This document shows positions 40,240 to 46,783 of a stretch of 46,783 nt of DNA, piece after piece. The notes under the pieces are model-generated. The model did no database searches. It worked only from the letters and a program-made list of their open reading frames with translations, and was not told the origin of the DNA. This stretch comes from Caldilineales bacterium (lineage in GTDB: Bacteria; Chloroflexota; Anaerolineae; J102): contig JAGFJG010000020.1 in NCBI GenBank assembly GCA_024102915.1, forward strand, positions 1-46,783, in the 5' to 3' direction. Positions within the stretch are counted from its first letter, which is position 1. Each line of letters begins with the position of its first letter. A program made the position numbers and the translations under genes.

Positions 40240-40979
40240 CATTTTGGTGCTTGTTCGGCGTCAAGCAATTCCTGCACCCATTTCCGCTCCTTGTCCGTGA
40301 GCGGTGCAGTCTCCAGCAAATCGGGGCGGCGTTGCAAGGTGCGCAAGATGGCCTGCTCCCGCCGCCAGGCATCCACCCTGGCATGGTGGCCGGAAATGAG
40401 CACCTCAGGCACCGCCCACCCCCTGAATTCGGGCGGGCGCGTGTAGTGCGGGCCTTCTAACAGGCCGGTGGCGTGCGAATCCTGAGCGGCGGAATGCTCA
40501 TAGCCCAAAGCGCCGGGCAATAACCGCACGACCGCATCCACCACCACCATCGCCGCCAGTTCCCCGCCGGAGAGCACATAGTCGCCGATCGAAATCTCGT
40601 CCGTGACCAGGCGCTCGCGCACGCGTTCGTCCACGCCCTCATAGCGCCCGCAAATCAGCATGAATCGCTCTTGCCCCGCCATCTCCTGTGCAATCGCCTG
40701 GGTGAGCACCCGGCCCTGCGGGCTGAGCAGGATGACCGGGCAGGGATCATCGCCCCGCACGGTCTCGACCGCCGCAAAGATCGGCTCCGGTTTCATCACC
40801 ATGCCGCCGCCGCCGCCATAGGGCGTGTCGTCGGTCATCTGGTGCTTGTCCGTGGCGTAATCCCGGATATTGTGCGTCTGAATATCGACCAGCCCTCGCT
40901 CGCGCGCGCGCCTGATGATCGAAGCCTCGAAGGGGCTGACGAACATCTCGGGGAAGATGGAGAAGATGTCGATACGCAT
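40239..40979 (-). CDS. trmD: tRNA (guanine-37-N1)-methyltransferase
   Basis: A 246-residue SPOUT methyltransferase that puts m1G at position 37 of tRNAs for Leu, Pro and Arg, preventing +1 frameshifts. '[13 protein letters not shown]' at the start, '[19 protein letters not shown]', '[10 protein letters not shown]', '[12 protein letters not shown]', '[17 protein letters not shown]' (SAM knot) and '[22 protein letters not shown]' are diagnostic. The usual rpsP-rimM-trmD-rplS context is absent. A GGGATTG heptamer tract lies 2 nt before the start codon, so no Shine-Dalgarno exists, as at rpiA. The HAD hydrolase gene is immediately upstream. Confidence 0.97.
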   Translation of the reverse strand: MRIDIFSIFPEMFVSPFEASIIRRARERGLVDIQTHNIRDYATDKHQMTDDTPYGGGGGMVMKPEPIFAAVETVRGDDPCPVILLSPQGRVLTQAIAQEMAGQERFMLICGRYEGVDERVRERLVTDEISIGDYVLSGGELAAMVVVDAVVRLLPGALGYEHSAAQDSHATGLLEGPHYTRPPEFRGWAVPEVLISGHHARVDAWRREQAILRTLQRRPDLLETAPLTDKERKWVQELLDAEQAPK

Positions 40980-40981
40980 GA

Positions 40982-41002
40982 GGGATTGGTTATTGGGGAT
41001 TG
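40982..41002. repeat. Heptamer repeat (GGGATTG, GTTATTG, GGGATTG) at the trmD start
   Basis: Three in-phase units fill the 10-bp gap between the HAD stop (40990) and trmD and run into the last codons of the HAD gene, whose final residues 'LNPQ' and stop are read from the repeat. Same family as the tract at rpiA. Confidence 0.8.
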
Positions 41003-41724
41003 AGGGCCGGGCGGTGCAACCGCTCGTTCAGCAAATCGGGGAGTTCGTCCAAACGTTCGATGCGGGGGACGAGCTTGTCGCCGAAAATGTGGCGGTCGTC
41101 GATAAGGATGGCGTCGATGCCAACGCCCGTCGCGCCCACCACATCGGCATAATAATTGTCGCCGATGTAAACCACGTCGTCGGGAGAGAGGTCGCCGGCG
41201 CGGCGCAACGCTTCTTCGAAAATCTCAGGCCGGGGCTTCCAGTGCCCGATCTCGCCAGCGGCCAGTGTGAAATCGAAATAGCCATCGATGCCCAGGTTCT
41301 GCAATTCTTCGATGAAGGGATTGCGGCGATTGGAGACGACGGCCATGCGCACGCCACTATGGTGCAAAGCGTCCAAGGCCTCGATCGCTCCCGGCATCAA
41401 TTGTGAAATCGGCTGGTAACAGGCCTTGAGATGCTCGACCAGGGCATCGATCTCCTCCTCGCCATGCGGTTCGTGGCCGACATGGCGCATCAGCCGGGCC
41501 AGGAACAACGGCCACACGCCATCCTCGCCCTTTTGTTTCACATCCTCTAACAACTCGACGCTTTGCGCCCAATAGCGGTGCACCCAGCGCTCGGTCAGCC
41601 GCCAGTCGAAGCCGTCCACATGGATGTTCATGTCACCCAGGCAATCGTGCAGTGCGTCCATGAAGCGCGGGTGCGACTCGCGCAGGGTTCCGTCGAGGTC
41701 GAAGATAATGGTTTGGTAGGGCAT
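40990..41724 (-). CDS. HAD-superfamily hydrolase
   Basis: A 244-residue phosphatase-like protein with motif I '[12 protein letters not shown]' (Asp nucleophile and acid/base), motif II 'VVSNRR', motif III Lys in '[10 protein letters not shown]' and motif IV '[14 protein letters not shown]'. The cap is helical (residues about 20-110), as in phosphoglycolate-phosphatase-like type I HADs. The substrate cannot be named. Its start is preceded by the TCAGNNN period-7 repeats. It ends 10 nt before trmD, so cotranscription is likely. Confidence 0.9.
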   Translation of the reverse strand: MPYQTIIFDLDGTLRESHPRFMDALHDCLGDMNIHVDGFDWRLTERWVHRYWAQSVELLEDVKQKGEDGVWPLFLARLMRHVGHEPHGEEEIDALVEHLKACYQPISQLMPGAIEALDALHHSGVRMAVVSNRRNPFIEELQNLGIDGYFDFTLAAGEIGHWKPRPEIFEEALRRAGDLSPDDVVYIGDNYYADVVGATGVGIDAILIDDRHIFGDKLVPRIERLDELPDLLNERLHRPALNPQ

Positions 41725-41746
41725 GGCTGAAATAAGTAGTCGGTTG

Positions 41747-41788
41747 TCAGAAGTCAGTAATCAGTGGTCATTCGCAATTCGTAATGAG
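41747..41788. repeat. Period-7 repeat (TCAGNNN-type) upstream of the HAD gene
   Basis: TCAGAAG, TCAGTAA, TCAGTGG, TCATTCG, CAATTCG, TAATGAG, all in 7-nt phase. On the minus strand this reads CTGANNN-like heptamers running up to the HAD gene. It occupies the left part of the 185-bp gap before the CapA-like gene; a TACAAT box (41869-41874) lies in the right part. Confidence 0.7.
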
Positions 41789-41909
41789 TCCATCATAGCC
41801 CAACGGCGTAGTCGAACCCAAATCAATCTGCAAAGCCCTACTATTCCTGGATTTGACGGCAATGGCGCTACAATAGCAGGACTTTTCCCCCGCAGGAGAA
41901 CCCGACTCC

Positions 41910-43490
41910 ATGAAGCATTTATCCATTCGCACCATCGCCGTTTTCGTGGCTGCCCTGGCCGTGATGGCGCTGGCTTTACCGCTGTTGGCCGCTGGCCCGC
42001 CCATCCGGGTTTATCTGGCTTCCGGGCTGAATCCGGCGCAAGCCGAACGCCTGGGCGACGCCCTGGCCGGGGCTGATGTTGATGGCCGGGTAGTCGAATT
42101 GGTCGATTCGGCGGCGGCTTCCTCGGTAATCATCGATTATGGGCCGGTCGCCGATGCGGATGCGATTCTGACCGAGCGCATCTATGCCGTCGTCGCTCCC
42201 TTCGCCACCGTGCGGGATGAGATCAGCGGCGAGGAGTTGCAGGCTCGGTGGTCGGGCGAGGATGATCGTCCCCTGTTCGTCGCCAGCGAAAACGTGGCCG
42301 AACTCGCAGCCGTGCTCGGCCCGGCCAACCCGTCTATCCCCGCTGCCGGACTGCCCGACGACTTGGGCGGCGATGCCGACGCCCTGGCGATCATCCCCTT
42401 CGACGAACTGAACCCGACCTACAAAGTCCTGGCAGTGGATGGCCGGAATCCGCTGCACAAGGATTTCGATGCGTCCGATTATCCCCTGGCTGTGGCCTTG
42501 AGCGTTGGCGGCGACGATGCCGAAGCGCTGGCGTCCTTGCTCACCGGCCTGTTCCCGGCCAGCAACCGTGATCCCGACCGCCTCACCACGCTGGTCATGA
42601 CCGGCGTCACCGCCATGTCGCGCGTGACCGCCCAGCGCATGGAACGGCGTGGTTATGACTATCCCGCCCGCGTCATCGGCGGCGAATTGAGCGCAGCCGA
42701 CATCACGCATGTCAGCAACGAAGTGCCCTTCATCCCCGGCTGCAAAGTCAATGCCTCTGCCAACAACCTGCGCTTCTGCAGCGACACCTCCTATTGGCAG
42801 GCGCTAGCCGACATCGGCACGGACATCGTCGGCCTCAGCGGCAACCACGTCAACGACTTTGGCCGCAATGGCGCTCGCAAATCACTGGCCTTTTACGAAG
42901 ATACCGGCGTGCCCGTCTATGGCAGCGGCCTGGACGAAGAGGCTGCCTGCGCCCCCCTGATTCTCGAACACAACGGCAACACCATCGCCTTCATCGCCGC
43001 TCTGGCCTATGCCCCCAGTTCGGCCTGGGCCACCGCCGACCAGCCTGGCGCCTGTTACTACTATCGCAATAAAAAGGCCATCCTCGACACCGTGAGCGAG
43101 TTGAGCGAGAAAGTCGATATCGTGGCGGTCGAGCTTCAACACACCGAAACCTATCGCGCCCGCCCCATCCCCAAACAGGTGCGGGAATTTCGGGAGTTGC
43201 GAGAGGCTGGGGCTGATATCGTCACCGGGGTGCAAAGCCATGTGCCCCAGGCGATGGAGCCGGACGAAGACGGCATCATCGTGTACGGCCTGGGCAATCT
43301 CTTCTTCGACCAGATGTGGAGTTGGCCCACCCGCACCGGCCTCATCGCCCGCCACACCTTGTATGATGGCCGCCCGCTCAATACCGAAATCCTCACCACC
43401 GTGCTGATGGATTACGCGCAGCCGCGCTGGGCCACGCCCAAAGAACGGGCCGGCATCCTCCGCCGCATCTTCAACGCCGCACCCCAATAA
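41910..43490 (+). CDS. Exported chimera: phosphate-binding-protein-like domain plus CapA-like domain
   Basis: A 526-residue secreted protein. Signal peptide: 'TIAVFVAALAVMALALPLLAAG'. Residues about 30-220 resemble a PstS-like solute-binding domain ('IYAVVAPFATVRDEISGEELQARWSG' and 'VLAVDGRNPLHKDFDASDYPLAVALSV'). Residues about 225-520 resemble CapA/PgsA metallophosphatase-like proteins: 'LVMTGVTAMSR' in place of the usual GD motif (Val233 for Asp), 'SGNHVNDFG' (Asn312-Asp316), 'VELQHTETY', 'GVQSHVPQ' (Gln442 where His is usual, His444 kept) and 'VYGLGNLFFDQ'. CapA proteins act in poly-gamma-glutamate or capsule export. AGGAGA (41894-41899) precedes the ATG. A paralogue begins at 44893. Confidence 0.88.
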   Translation: MKHLSIRTIAVFVAALAVMALALPLLAAGPPIRVYLASGLNPAQAERLGDALAGADVDGRVVELVDSAAASSVIIDYGPVADADAILTERIYAVVAPFATVRDEISGEELQARWSGEDDRPLFVASENVAELAAVLGPANPSIPAAGLPDDLGGDADALAIIPFDELNPTYKVLAVDGRNPLHKDFDASDYPLAVALSVGGDDAEALASLLTGLFPASNRDPDRLTTLVMTGVTAMSRVTAQRMERRGYDYPARVIGGELSAADITHVSNEVPFIPGCKVNASANNLRFCSDTSYWQALADIGTDIVGLSGNHVNDFGRNGARKSLAFYEDTGVPVYGSGLDEEAACAPLILEHNGNTIAFIAALAYAPSSAWATADQPGACYYYRNKKAILDTVSELSEKVDIVAVELQHTETYRARPIPKQVREFRELREAGADIVTGVQSHVPQAMEPDEDGIIVYGLGNLFFDQMWSWPTRTGLIARHTLYDGRPLNTEILTTVLMDYAQPRWATPKERAGILRRIFNAAPQ

Positions 43491-43514
43491 CTGAAAGACA
43501 CAAGAATGACACAG

Positions 43515-43602
43515 AGTTACACAGAGGAGACACGGAGTTCAACGAGAAGAACCCAGTCTTACACAGTGAACTCTGCGCTTTCTCCGCGTTCTCTGTGTAA
43601 CT
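43515..43602. repeat. Long imperfect inverted repeat between the CapA-like and sulfotransferase genes
   Basis: Left arm 43515-43537 and right arm 43581-43602 are reverse complements over most of their 22-23 nt, with outer 11 nt (AGTTACACAGA) perfect. An inner GAGTTC/GAACTC pair (43535-43540, 43568-43573) adds to the fold. Part of the left arm recurs at 22140-22158. It looks like a small dispersed hairpin element. Confidence 0.75.
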
Positions 43603-43614
43603 AACCGCCTGCCC

Positions 43615-44559
43615 GTGACTCATCAATCTCCATCCCCGAATCCTCGCCCCATCGTTGTCCTCGGTTTTGGCCGCTCCGGCACAACCTGGATTTCCGACAT
43701 CGTCTCCAAATGCCTGGGCGGGCTCGTCCTGTTCGAGCCATTGCATCCGGCCGTCTGTCCCTTCGCCGCCGAAGCCTGTTACGCCGATGGCGGCGACGAG
43801 GCTCTTGCGACGACGCTGGAATCTTATTTGCGCGGCGTGCTGTCGGGGGCAGAGCGCGACCGCTGGCTGTTGCGCAATCACCTGTTCAGCCCGTTGGAGG
43901 ATGTCAGCGCGGGCTTTGTGGAAACGATTTGGCAGGAATGCGCTGTGATCGGCTTCAAAGAAATCCGGGCGAATTTCATGGTCGATTGGCTGGTCGAACG
44001 CTTCGACGCCCGCCCGGTTTATGTGGCCCGGCACCCTTGCGCCGTCATCGCCTCGTTGCGCCGCCGCGCCAATTTCTGGAACGAATTCGGCTGGGCAGCG
44101 CACCGGCGATTTTTCACAGACCGCGTGCTCGAAAATCCCGCCAACGCCAAACGTATCACCCCCGCTCAGCGCCAGATCGTGACCTCCGCCGAAACTATGC
44201 TCGAACAAGAGGCGGCGATGTGGGCGCTGAGCCACGCGCTGACGGTCGAAACGCTCGACCGCCTGGGCGCGCCTGTGTTCTATTACGAATATTTCTACGA
44301 AAACCCCTTCCCCGCCACCCGCAATCTACTCCGCTATCTCGGCCACAATCCCGACGCCCTCCATCCCTCGCACGTTTTCGTGCCCTCGATGACCACCCTC
44401 CGCACGGTGCACGGTCTCACCGCCTCAGAATCGGACTACCGGCAACAGGGGCTGGCGCTATTCTGGCAGGATGTGCTCACAGCCGCCGAAGTGCAAACCA
44501 TTATGGACGTGGCGGCCAGCCTGGGCGTGACCGATTATCCCGCAACTGTATCCGCCTAA
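43615..44559 (+). CDS. PAPS-dependent sulfotransferase-family protein
   Basis: A 314-residue protein with the 5'-PSB loop 'VVLGFGRSGTTWISDIV' and the 3'-phosphate-binding segment 'PVYVARHPCAVIASLRRRAN', the two signatures of PAPS-dependent sulfotransferases. Later 'FYYEYFYENPFPATRNLLRYLG' matches the family's C-terminal region. It would transfer sulfate from PAPS to a carbohydrate or other acceptor in the cytosol. The GTG at 43615 is the likely start; no Shine-Dalgarno is visible and the inverted repeat lies just upstream. Its place between two CapA-like paralogues suggests modification of a surface polymer (inference). Confidence 0.9.
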   Translation: MTHQSPSPNPRPIVVLGFGRSGTTWISDIVSKCLGGLVLFEPLHPAVCPFAAEACYADGGDEALATTLESYLRGVLSGAERDRWLLRNHLFSPLEDVSAGFVETIWQECAVIGFKEIRANFMVDWLVERFDARPVYVARHPCAVIASLRRRANFWNEFGWAAHRRFFTDRVLENPANAKRITPAQRQIVTSAETMLEQEAAMWALSHALTVETLDRLGAPVFYYEYFYENPFPATRNLLRYLGHNPDALHPSHVFVPSMTTLRTVHGLTASESDYRQQGLALFWQDVLTAAEVQTIMDVAASLGVTDYPATVSA

Positions 44560-44601
44560 GCAGATCAAGGTATGAAACTCAATTACAGACCTTCATAATG
44601 A

Positions 44602-44775
44602 GTCTTGCGGGGGATACCCCCGCCCCCCTTTTTGGGGGATGTTACACTCCCCCAAACCCCCTCGAAAGGTCTGTGTGTATCACACAGTTCTGCGTCTACA
44701 AGCGAGACCTTACGGGGGGTTTCAGGGGGACGTAGTGCCCCCTGAATGGGGGTTCCGGGGGTATCCCCCGGAGAC
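44602..44775. repeat. Large palindromic repeat element (two inverted 71-nt copies)
   Basis: Left copy 44602-44672 and right copy 44705-44775 (reverse complement) are each 71 nt long, start with GTCT and end with AAGGTCT. Both contain the palindrome CGGGGGATACCCCCG and further C5/G5 pairs that can form their own hairpins. The spacer holds CTGTGTG-TAT-CACACAG (44671-44687). No open frame of known type is present. Beyond it, 44776-44892 shows nothing I can support. It may be a REP/MITE-like element or a structured RNA. Confidence 0.85.
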
Positions 44776-44892
44776 AATGGCCTGAGCGCAAAGTTCATTG
44801 CAGGGATACGACAACGGTGTTCTTCACTGATCACAATATCTTCGGGTTTAGCTTAAGTTTCATTCCAACATTTACTTAATTCCCCATTTCTC

Positions 44893-46783
44893 ATGACATA
44901 TTCTCACTCATCAATGCGCTTCATCCGTCCGCTTATTCTGACGTTCGTCCTGTTGCTTATGGCAGCGTGCGTGCAGGCTACGCCTGAACCCGCGCCGTTG
45001 CCCAATCCCACCCTCCCTGCCGCGCCCACCGTCGAGCCGATCCCCGGCGAACCGACGCCCGACATCACGCCCACGCAAGCCCCTTCGCCCACGCCGGTTC
45101 CGCCGCCCACGCCCAGCGGCCCCATTCCCATCGTTTTCAGCGCCAACATCCCCGCCGCCGAAATCGCCCGGCTGCGCGACGCTGTCGCCTCGGCTTCTGA
45201 GCTGCCAAACGGTCGGGCTATGGAAGAGGCGGGGGTGATATCCGATGCCGTCAATACTTTCCTTTATCAGCCCTGGGCGCAGGCGAATGAGCCTATCCTG
45301 GCCGACCGGGTTTTCGCCGTGGTCGCTCCCTTCGCCACTGTGCAGGATGACATCACGATGGCGGAATTGCGTGGCCGCTGGTCGGGCGAAACGCAACAGC
45401 CTCTCTTTGTCAGCGAAGATGCCGCCATCGCCCTCGGCCCGGTTTTCGAGAGCCTGCCCGCTGTCATCACCCCCACTGAGGAGATCCCCGCCCGTCTGGC
45501 GGAAACGCCCGGCAGCCTCGCAATTTTCCCATTCGACCAGCTTCACCCCACCCTCAAGGTGATCTCGGTCGATGGCGTCAACCCGTTGAGCAATCAGCTC
45601 GACCCGGCGACCTATCCGCTGGCCGTGCGGTTGAGCGTCATCGGCCCTGATGCCGAGTCCCTTGCCCCCCTCTTCACCGATGCCCTGCCCCGCACCAATC
45701 GGGACGCCAGTCGCCTGACCACGCTGATCATGACCGGCGTCACCGCCATGTCGCGCGGCACCGCCGAGAAAATGGAGGAAAAGGGTTACACCTATCCGGC
45801 GGATGTCATCTCCGGCACGCTGGCCGCAGCCGACATCACCCATGTCAGCAACGAAGTGCCTTTTATCGACGGCTGCAAGGTGAACAACACCTTTATGAAC
45901 CTGACTCTGTGCAGCGACTATCCGTACTGGCAGGCGTTGGAAGCGATCGGCACAGACATTGTGGGATTGAGCGGCAATCATGTCAACGATTTCGGGCGTG
46001 AGGGTGCGCTGGAATCGCTGCAATTCTACCGCGACCGCCAGATCCCCATCTATGGCAGCGGTCTGAACGAAGCCGAAGCCTGCGAACCCCTGCTGTGGGA
46101 AGACCACGGCAATCGCTTCGCCTTCATCGCCGCCCTGGCCTGGTGGCCCGACACCGCCTGGGCGACCGAGACCGAGCCGGGCGCATGCTATTTTTATGAC
46201 AACCACGACCGCATCCTGGCCGACATCGCACGGCTGAAAAAAGAAGTCGATGTGGTCGCCGTCGAACTGCAATATCACGAAACCTACAACCCCTGGCCCA
46301 TCCCCGAACAGGTCGAGGAGTTCCGGGCGCTGCGACAGGCGGGAGCCGACATCGTCACCGGCGTGCAGAGCCACGTGCCCCAGGCGTGGGAGCCAGACCC
46401 GGACGGGATCATCGTCTACGGCCTGGGCAATCTGTTTTTCGACCAGATGGAAGCCTGGGAGACCCGCACCGGCCTGATCGCCCGCCATACGCTTTATGAT
46501 GGGCGATTGATCAGCAGCGAAATCCTGACCACCGTGCTGGAGGATTTCGCACAGCCGCGCTGGGCCACGTCGGAGGAACGGACCGGCATCCTGGAAAGTA
46601 TTTTTGCGGCGACGCCCGACCGCAATCCGCCGCCAGCCGAATCGGAACCCGCTCAGCCCGAACCAGAGCCGGTCACAAGTGCATCCAGTGGTCAGCCCGG
46701 ACTTGCCGCGCCTGCCCCAGCCGACCAGCCGCAAGAACACTATCTGCTGGCCCGGCCTTTCGCCCCCGACGCCCAACAACTGG
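44893..46783 (+). CDS. CapA-like / phosphate-binding-protein-like lipoprotein, paralogue (3' end outside window)
   Basis: The frame stays open to the window edge (at least 630 residues). 'LILTFVLLLMAAC' with the lipobox Cys26 makes it a lipoprotein, followed by a Pro/Thr-rich linker (about 30-75). Then come the same two domains as in the protein at 41910: 'VFAVVAPFATVQDDITMAELRGRWSG', 'VISVDGVNPLSNQLDPATYPLAVRLSV', 'LIMTGVTAMSRGTAEKMEEKGYTYP', 'SGNHVNDFGREGALESL', 'GVQSHVPQAWEP' and 'VYGLGNLFFDQM'. The same GD-to-GV and H-to-Q changes are present. Unlike the first copy, it has an extra Pro/Glu-rich C-terminal tail beyond the CapA domain. Starts at 44893 or 44914 are possible; neither has a Shine-Dalgarno. 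Confidence 0.88.
   Translation, partial: MTYSHSSMRFIRPLILTFVLLLMAACVQATPEPAPLPNPTLPAAPTVEPIPGEPTPDITPTQAPSPTPVPPPTPSGPIPIVFSANIPAAEIARLRDAVASASELPNGRAMEEAGVISDAVNTFLYQPWAQANEPILADRVFAVVAPFATVQDDITMAELRGRWSGETQQPLFVSEDAAIALGPVFESLPAVITPTEEIPARLAETPGSLAIFPFDQLHPTLKVISVDGVNPLSNQLDPATYPLAVRLSVIGPDAESLAPLFTDALPRTNRDASRLTTLIMTGVTAMSRGTAEKMEEKGYTYPADVISGTLAAADITHVSNEVPFIDGCKVNNTFMNLTLCSDYPYWQALEAIGTDIVGLSGNHVNDFGREGALESLQFYRDRQIPIYGSGLNEAEACEPLLWEDHGNRFAFIAALAWWPDTAWATETEPGACYFYDNHDRILADIARLKKEVDVVAVELQYHETYNPWPIPEQVEEFRALRQAGADIVTGVQSHVPQAWEPDPDGIIVYGLGNLFFDQMEAWETRTGLIARHTLYDGRLISSEILTTVLEDFAQPRWATSEERTGILESIFAATPDRNPPPAESEPAQPEPEPVTSASSGQPGLAAPAPADQPQEHYLLARPFAPDAQQL

Noticed and set aside
44586..44776. 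Insertion sequence
   Set aside because: It has inverted copies but no transposase frame and is too short; called a repeat element instead.
44583..44834. 83-residue minus-strand frame over the palindromic element
   Set aside because: Its sequence follows the repeat; no start signal or family.
44911..46779. Minus-strand frame of 622 residues over the second CapA-like gene
   Set aside because: Antisense shadow; the plus strand carries recognisable motifs shared with the paralogue at 41910.

Overview
The window is GC-rich bacterial chromosome with dense coding on both strands and many 1-20 nt gene overlaps or gaps. The most likely source is a member of the Chloroflexota (Anaerolineae/Caldilineae-like). 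This is inferred from long Thr-Pro linkers in secreted proteins (one follows a 'VYLPTML' stretch, a style common in that phylum), lipoproteins and surface proteins without a TolC-type outer-membrane partner, a type II IPP isomerase, and many heptanucleotide repeats between genes. I recognised no rRNA, tRNA, CRISPR array, transposase or prophage gene.

Left part (1-10.6 kb), minus strand: a secreted DUF11-repeat surface protein cut by the window edge; a degenerate receiver-domain protein; the pentose-phosphate pair rpiA-rpe; a redoxin-like protein; and a very large secreted gingipain-type (C25) peptidase carrying a Pro/Thr linker and a C-terminal beta-propeller. A (GGGATTG)n repeat lies directly before the rpiA start codon. 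Next (10.3-23.2 kb): a small alpha/beta-barrel protein, a TPR membrane protein beside a TgpA-type transglutaminase, a metallo-beta-lactamase-fold / TPR-lipoprotein / M16-peptidase operon, a D-cysteine desulfhydrase-like PLP enzyme, DUF4282, an alkyltransferase-like protein overlapping mobA, acpP, and two isoprenoid genes (type II isomerase and polyprenyl synthase).

Middle (23.3-34.8 kb): a HepT/MntA toxin-antitoxin pair; then a tight minus-strand run reading GH3 glycosidase with membrane tail, tail-anchored Ser/Thr kinase, FHA-winged-helix transcription factor, hemW. This run starts at a near-consensus promoter placed so that the mRNA would be leaderless. Divergent from it lies a two-gene unit: a two-TM helical protein and a PhnD-like binding protein without a signal peptide. 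A DMT transporter, a 2Fe-2S/ASKHA (DUF4445) protein and a NeuD-type acyltransferase follow.

Right part (35.0-46.8 kb): an ABC export system (glycine-rich membrane protein, ATPase, double FtsX permease, lipoprotein membrane-fusion protein), trmD with a HAD hydrolase on the other strand, and two paralogous proteins that join a phosphate-binding-protein-like domain to a CapA-like domain, with a sulfotransferase between them. The last 3 kb also hold two hairpin-forming repeat elements.

The most unusual content is: the GH3-kinase-FHA/wHTH operon, a candidate phospho-signalling circuit for the cell surface; the duplicated binding-protein/CapA chimeras flanking a sulfotransferase; the signal-less PhnD-like protein paired with a membrane helix-bundle protein; and several sequence families of period-7 repeats placed at gene starts and ends.
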